In this document: in pieces, positions 60,700 to 64,000 of the stretch
Numbering within the stretch: position 1 is the stretch's first letter
Layout of the letters: every line of letters begins with the position of its first letter
Assembly (NCBI GenBank): GCA_964511015.1
Contig: CAZEDX010000005.1
Coordinates: 1-64,000 of the forward strand
Source of the DNA: FEN-1099 sp964511015
GTDB taxonomy: Bacteria > Lernaellota > Lernaellaia > Lernaellales > Lernaellaceae
DNA length: 64,000 nt
Direction of reading: 5' to 3'
The notes under the pieces: model-generated
What the model saw: only the letters and a program-made list of their open reading frames with translations
What the model was told of the DNA's origin: nothing
The model's database searches: none
Translations under genes and position numbers: made by a program

Positions 60700-61770
60700 T
60701 TATGCGCTCCGCTTTTCACGCAGGTTGTACACATAGGCGAGAATCTCAGCGATCGCCTGATACAACCCGACGGGAATCAGTTGATTCAGCTTGACCGTAC
60801 GAAACAGTTCCCGCGCCAGGGCGCGACGCTCAAGGATCGGCACACCATGACGGGCGGCGATTTCACGGATCTTTTCGGCCACTACGCCCTTTCCTTTGGC
60901 CACCAGTCGCGGCGCCGTGTCCCGCCCAACGACATACTGCAGCGCGATGGCGATCTCGGTGGGGTTGGTGATGACCACGTCGGCTTTCGGCACCGCCTGC
61001 ATCATCCGCCGCATGGCGGTCTCGCGCTGGATCGTGCGAATGCGGGCCTTGATCTTGGGATCACCTTCCATGTGCTTGTGCTCTTCCTTGATTTCGTCGC
61101 GCGACATGCGCAACTTTTTCTCCCAATCGAAGCGCTGATAGGAATAGTCCAGAATCGCCAGAAACACCAAGACGATCAGGGTGTTCAACATGATGCGATA
61201 CATCATGGTCATCATGTAGGCGAACACCGACCATGCCGGCAGGTGAATCAGACTGACCAAGGTCGCCATTTCGTCTTTTATGACCGACCACACCACGTAG
61301 CTGACAATGGCAATCTTGACTAGGCATTTGAGCGCTTCCACCCAACTGCGGATGGAGAACATGTTCTTGACGCCGTTGATCGGGTTGAGTCGATCGAAGC
61401 TGGGCACCATCGCCTCGCCGGCATAGAGAAACCCAATTTGAGCCAGATACGAACCGACGCCCGCTATCACCACAGCGGTCAACAACGGAAAGAAAAGAAT
61501 GGCAATTTTCCAAACCAGTTCTTTCGTAATCAACCAGATGGTGAAGGTGTTGACTTCCATCTGCCCGGCCAGGCGCAAAGGCGTTTGAAAAAGGTCCGCC
61601 AGATGGTTCCACCACCAGCTCGAACCGATGGAAAACACCGCCAACGACGCCGCCAACACGGCGACACTGGGGAGTTCGCGGCTCAACGCCACGTTCCCCT
61701 TTTCGCGAGCCTGGTCGCGCTTGTGTGGTGATGCCGGCTCGTTACGTTCGGTGTCGTTCTGTTCGGACAT
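60700..61770 (-). CDS. flhB: FlhB export switch protein
   Basis: 356 aa. Four membrane helices; the cytoplasmic part carries TNPTEIAIALQY, where family members usually have NPTH. The Asn-Pro of the self-cleavage site is kept, the His is Glu. The C-terminal KLNQLIPVGLYQAIAEILAYVYNL is conserved. The 53351-53653 gene is a truncated relative of this end. Confidence 0.93.
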   Translation of the reverse strand: MSEQNDTERNEPASPHKRDQAREKGNVALSRELPSVAVLAASLAVFSIGSSWWWNHLADLFQTPLRLAGQMEVNTFTIWLITKELVWKIAILFFPLLTAVVIAGVGSYLAQIGFLYAGEAMVPSFDRLNPINGVKNMFSIRSWVEALKCLVKIAIVSYVVWSVIKDEMATLVSLIHLPAWSVFAYMMTMMYRIMLNTLIVLVFLAILDYSYQRFDWEKKLRMSRDEIKEEHKHMEGDPKIKARIRTIQRETAMRRMMQAVPKADVVITNPTEIAIALQYVVGRDTAPRLVAKGKGVVAEKIREIAARHGVPILERRALARELFRTVKLNQLIPVGLYQAIAEILAYVYNLREKRSA

Positions 61771-61780
61771 GTTCCCCTTG

Positions 61781-62569
61781 TTACGGCTGCGGCGCCGTCT
61801 GTTGAAGGAAGAGCAACATGCGACGAAGACTCGCCGCGTAATCTTGTTGGACCCACTCGACGAAGAGCGGCATCACCGCTGCGGTCGCCAGCAACCCGAC
61901 CGCGATCGTGAGCGGAAAACCGACGACAAACACATTCATTTGCGGAACCGTGCGGGCAATGATGCCCAGCACCAATTTTGCCAGGAGCAGAGAAACGATC
62001 GGCGTGCCCGCCAATCCGATCGATGCCTTCAACGCCAAACCAACCGTTTCGGTGAATTCGCGAGCGTAGCTGGCCTTCCACACGGCCGCGCCGAGCGGTA
62101 CTAGTTCGAAAGAGGTGAAAATGGCCGCTACGAACTCGCGATACAAGCCGCTCACCAGGAACACCATCACCGCGACGCGCATTTGAAACGAAGCCGTCAA
62201 GCTGATGGAGGCACCGGTGATGGGATCGATGACGTTGACGATGGCCAAACCCATTTGGAAGCCGACCATTTGCGCCCCAATGGCGACCGCCTCGCTCACC
62301 CAATGCAACAAGTAGCCAGCCGCTAGTCCCAGTAAGAATTCACTTATTGCGGCCAGTACGTAACCACCACCGGTAGCCGGCAGAGTCACCGGACGGCCCG
62401 AGAGGACGATGGTAGCAATCATGGCCATTGCCGCCGCTAAAGCCGCGCGCAACGGACGTGGGATTTCGGCGGAACTGAACACGGGCATGGTGATCAGGAG
62501 CCCCAGCACACGCAGATACACCAAACCGAACAATTCGATGACGTCAGTGGACAGCGTGTACAACGGCAT
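61781..62569 (-). CDS. fliR: FliR export apparatus protein
   Basis: 262 aa from MPLYTLSTDV at 62569; an upstream frame runs into fliQ. Six membrane helices, with MPVFSSAEIPRPLRAALA and GFQMGLAIVNVIDP, both typical of FliR. It is part of the export gate with FliP and FliQ. It starts 8 bp after the fliQ stop. Confidence 0.93.
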   Translation of the reverse strand: MPLYTLSTDVIELFGLVYLRVLGLLITMPVFSSAEIPRPLRAALAAAMAMIATIVLSGRPVTLPATGGGYVLAAISEFLLGLAAGYLLHWVSEAVAIGAQMVGFQMGLAIVNVIDPITGASISLTASFQMRVAVMVFLVSGLYREFVAAIFTSFELVPLGAAVWKASYAREFTETVGLALKASIGLAGTPIVSLLLAKLVLGIIARTVPQMNVFVVGFPLTIAVGLLATAAVMPLFVEWVQQDYAASLRRMLLFLQQTAPQP

Positions 62570-62577
62570 CAGTCTCC

Positions 62578-62847
62578 TCAACGTAGAAACTGGTCCCAAT
62601 TGGTGAAGCAGCGGGTAGTAAAAGACAACAACGCCGTCATCATCCGGTCCCAACTCAAGGCGACCGCCGCCACCGCCGCCAGAATCTTCGGAATAAAGGT
62701 CAGGGTCATTTCATGAATCTGGGTTACCGCCTGGAATACACTGATCAGGATACCGACGACCAATCCCGCCAATAGGGCCGGATACGACACTTGCCACGAA
62801 ACCATCAACGCGTCTTGCGCGAGCTTGGCCAGGGCTTCGAGATTCAT
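62578..62847 (-). CDS. fliQ: FliQ export apparatus protein
   Basis: 89 aa, two membrane helices. LLAGLVVGILISVFQAVTQIHEMTL in two parts is the conserved FliQ core. Usual length. Confidence 0.94.
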   Translation of the reverse strand: MNLEALAKLAQDALMVSWQVSYPALLAGLVVGILISVFQAVTQIHEMTLTFIPKILAAVAAVALSWDRMMTALLSFTTRCFTNWDQFLR

Positions 62848-62862
62848 ACGCGGATCCTTCCG

Positions 62863-63645
62863 TTAGGTGCCGAAACTGTTGACCAGGCTGCCGATGAGCA
62901 GGTACCACCCGTCGGCCAACACAAAGATCAGCAGTTTGAACGGCAGAGAGATCATGATGGGAGGCAACATCAACATGCCCATACTCATCAAGACTGACGA
63001 GATGACCATGTCGACGATCAAAAACGGCAGCCAAATGAGAAATCCAATCATGAAAGCGGTACGCAATTCGGAAAGGACAAACGCCGGCGCGATCACCCAT
63101 GTCGGTACGTCGTCTAACGTTCTCGGTTGTGGCCGTTTTCCGATGTGCAGAAACAAGCCCAGATCCTTTTCCCGCGTCTGCTTCAACATGAAGCCGCGGA
63201 GCGGTTCCATTGTTTTCTGGAAGGCCTCCTCATAGCCGATTTGCTGGGCCATATAAGGTTTCACCGCGTTTTCGTGGATCTGAGTCCAGACTGGGAACAT
63301 GATGAACACGGTCAAGAACAACGAAAGCCCGAGGACAATCTGGTTGGTTGGAGTCTGGTTGGTGCCCAACGCCTGCCGGGCAAAGGACAATACAACGACA
63401 ATGCGTGTAAAGGAGGTGAACATCAATAAGAATGACGGCACCAACGCCATCACCGTGAGGATCAGCAGCAGTTTGACTGCCGTCGAAACCTGGTCGGGCG
63501 AGTTGGCCTGCCCGACGCCGATCGTGACCTGTGGCACCACCAGGGGGCTTCCGCCGGCGGGGGCACTCTGCGCCAGCACCGGCGGGGCCCAGGCGCCGAG
63601 CAACACAATCCCTCCAACGATGACCAAGATAACCCTCATCGTCAT
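62863..63645 (-). CDS. fliP: FliP export apparatus protein
   Basis: 260 aa with a signal peptide (cut near VLA). LTVMALVPSFLLMFTSFTRIVVVLS in two parts and GFLIWLPFLIVDMVISSVLMSMGMLMLPP in two parts are FliP signatures. Core of the export gate. Confidence 0.95.
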   Translation of the reverse strand: MTMRVILVIVGGIVLLGAWAPPVLAQSAPAGGSPLVVPQVTIGVGQANSPDQVSTAVKLLLILTVMALVPSFLLMFTSFTRIVVVLSFARQALGTNQTPTNQIVLGLSLFLTVFIMFPVWTQIHENAVKPYMAQQIGYEEAFQKTMEPLRGFMLKQTREKDLGLFLHIGKRPQPRTLDDVPTWVIAPAFVLSELRTAFMIGFLIWLPFLIVDMVISSVLMSMGMLMLPPIMISLPFKLLIFVLADGWYLLIGSLVNSFGT

Positions 63646-63660
63646 CCTTTTTGCTGCGGA

Positions 63661-64000
63661 CTACAGCCTCTTCATTTCCTTCACGCGCGCGGCAATCGCC
63701 TTCAGCGTGCCGTTGTCGACGACCTCCCAGTCATTGGACGCCCGCCGCTGCTGCGCCTTCAGCCGATCGGCGAATTCTGTTTCGGCTCGACTGGGCAAGG
63801 CCTGCACCGTCTCCGCGGCCACGAAAGCCGGTTCGTCGGTGGATGCCGGCTTGACCGGCTCGTCGACATGGAGAATTCGACGTCGCGCTTCTTCCGACTC
63901 GATTTTGGTCAACATGGTGACCTCATTGCCGGCCAGCGCGACAACAATCAGTTCGCCCGCCACATCGATCACGGCAATGCGGCGTTTCAGGTCCAGCGCC
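63661..64000 (-). CDS. fliO: FliO (partial, 5' end outside window)
   Basis: 113 codons run in from the right edge. LDLKRRIAVIDVAGELIVVA is the FliO/FliZ-type beta core that follows its membrane helix; a charged tail follows. It lies 15 bp before fliP. The N-terminal membrane helix would lie beyond the window. Confidence 0.78.
   Translation of the reverse strand, partial: ALDLKRRIAVIDVAGELIVVALAGNEVTMLTKIESEEARRRILHVDEPVKPASTDEPAFVAAETVQALPSRAETEFADRLKAQQRRASNDWEVVDNGTLKAIAARVKEMKRL

Noticed and set aside
60022..61323. 433-codon plus-strand frame opposite flhA/flhB
   Set aside because: Shadow frame rich in His, Asp and Gln with no start signal; flhA and flhB are certain.
1..64000. tRNA, rRNA or tmRNA genes
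   Set aside because: I found no cloverleaf with CCA-end features and no rRNA stretches; the element end is in a protein gene, not in a tRNA.

Overview
The window reads as two pieces of DNA from a GC-rich, flagellated, Gram-negative bacterium. The evidence for this lifestyle is a flagellar export operon, lipoprotein signal peptides, a GspN-type secretion gene, cytochrome bd with a rubrerythrin/rubredoxin/ferritin oxygen-defence set, and a GGDEF and a PilZ protein. Gene order resembles deltaproteobacterial-grade lineages (Myxococcota, Desulfobacterota, Bdellovibrionota or a related candidate phylum). I cannot place it more precisely from sequence alone.

Positions 1 to about 26,503 are the inside and one end of an integrated mobile element. 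A tightly overlapping minus-strand operon (10625 down to beyond 1) carries a replication and repair module: primase-DUF927 helicase, RecD2-like helicase, Cas4/RecB-like nuclease, a candidate ssDNA-binding protein, a small resolvase-like nuclease and nucleotide-related proteins. An origin-like region (1842-2279) with many GGTAACC/GGTTACC sites follows the primase-helicase gene. A five-copy, exactly 21-bp tandem array (10835-10939) lies between this operon and a divergent large serine recombinase that ends in two XRE-type HTH domains. To the right lie an XRE-ImmA/IrrE plus PIN pair behind a clear promoter/operator, a LexA gene behind its own promoter/operator, a LexA-linked Ski2-like helicase with a C-terminal OmpR-type winged helix, a second RecD2, an exported nuclease, a sigma-54 activator lacking a sensor domain, an unknown gene with a DEDDh exonuclease, and a GmrSD-like DUF262/DUF1524 protein. 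No conjugation or virion genes are visible. The element end falls inside yifB/comM, which is cut right after the codons for AAMNPC. The other half must lie beyond the left edge of the window.

Positions 26,504-64,000 look like host chromosome: a lipoprotein sialidase; GspN; MgtC; secreted proteins including GH84 and GH2 glycosidases; cydAB with a PerR-type oxygen-defence operon behind a Fur-type box; an SDR enzyme with a histone-like tail; a diguanylate cyclase; a B12-type radical SAM protein; an endonuclease III relative; and flavoprotein, cytochrome b5-DUF2231, DUF169 and PilZ genes. The last 10.6 kb is one minus-strand flagellar block: fliO(partial)-fliP-fliQ-fliR-flhB-flhA-flhF-flhG-small membrane protein-fliA-cheY-like-unknown-fliK-flhB-like.

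The most unusual signal is a protein tail. Four exported proteins (30575-32092, 42120-42410, 44913-47426, 47486-49690) end in a long run of DDDxx repeats followed by a terminal [G/A]CGC and nothing more. The sialidase lipoprotein carries the same Asp-rich spacer right after its N-terminal lipobox Cys. The spacer therefore always sits next to a likely anchoring cysteine, which suggests an uncharacterised C-terminal surface-anchoring signal related in look to MYXO-CTERM but without its membrane helix.
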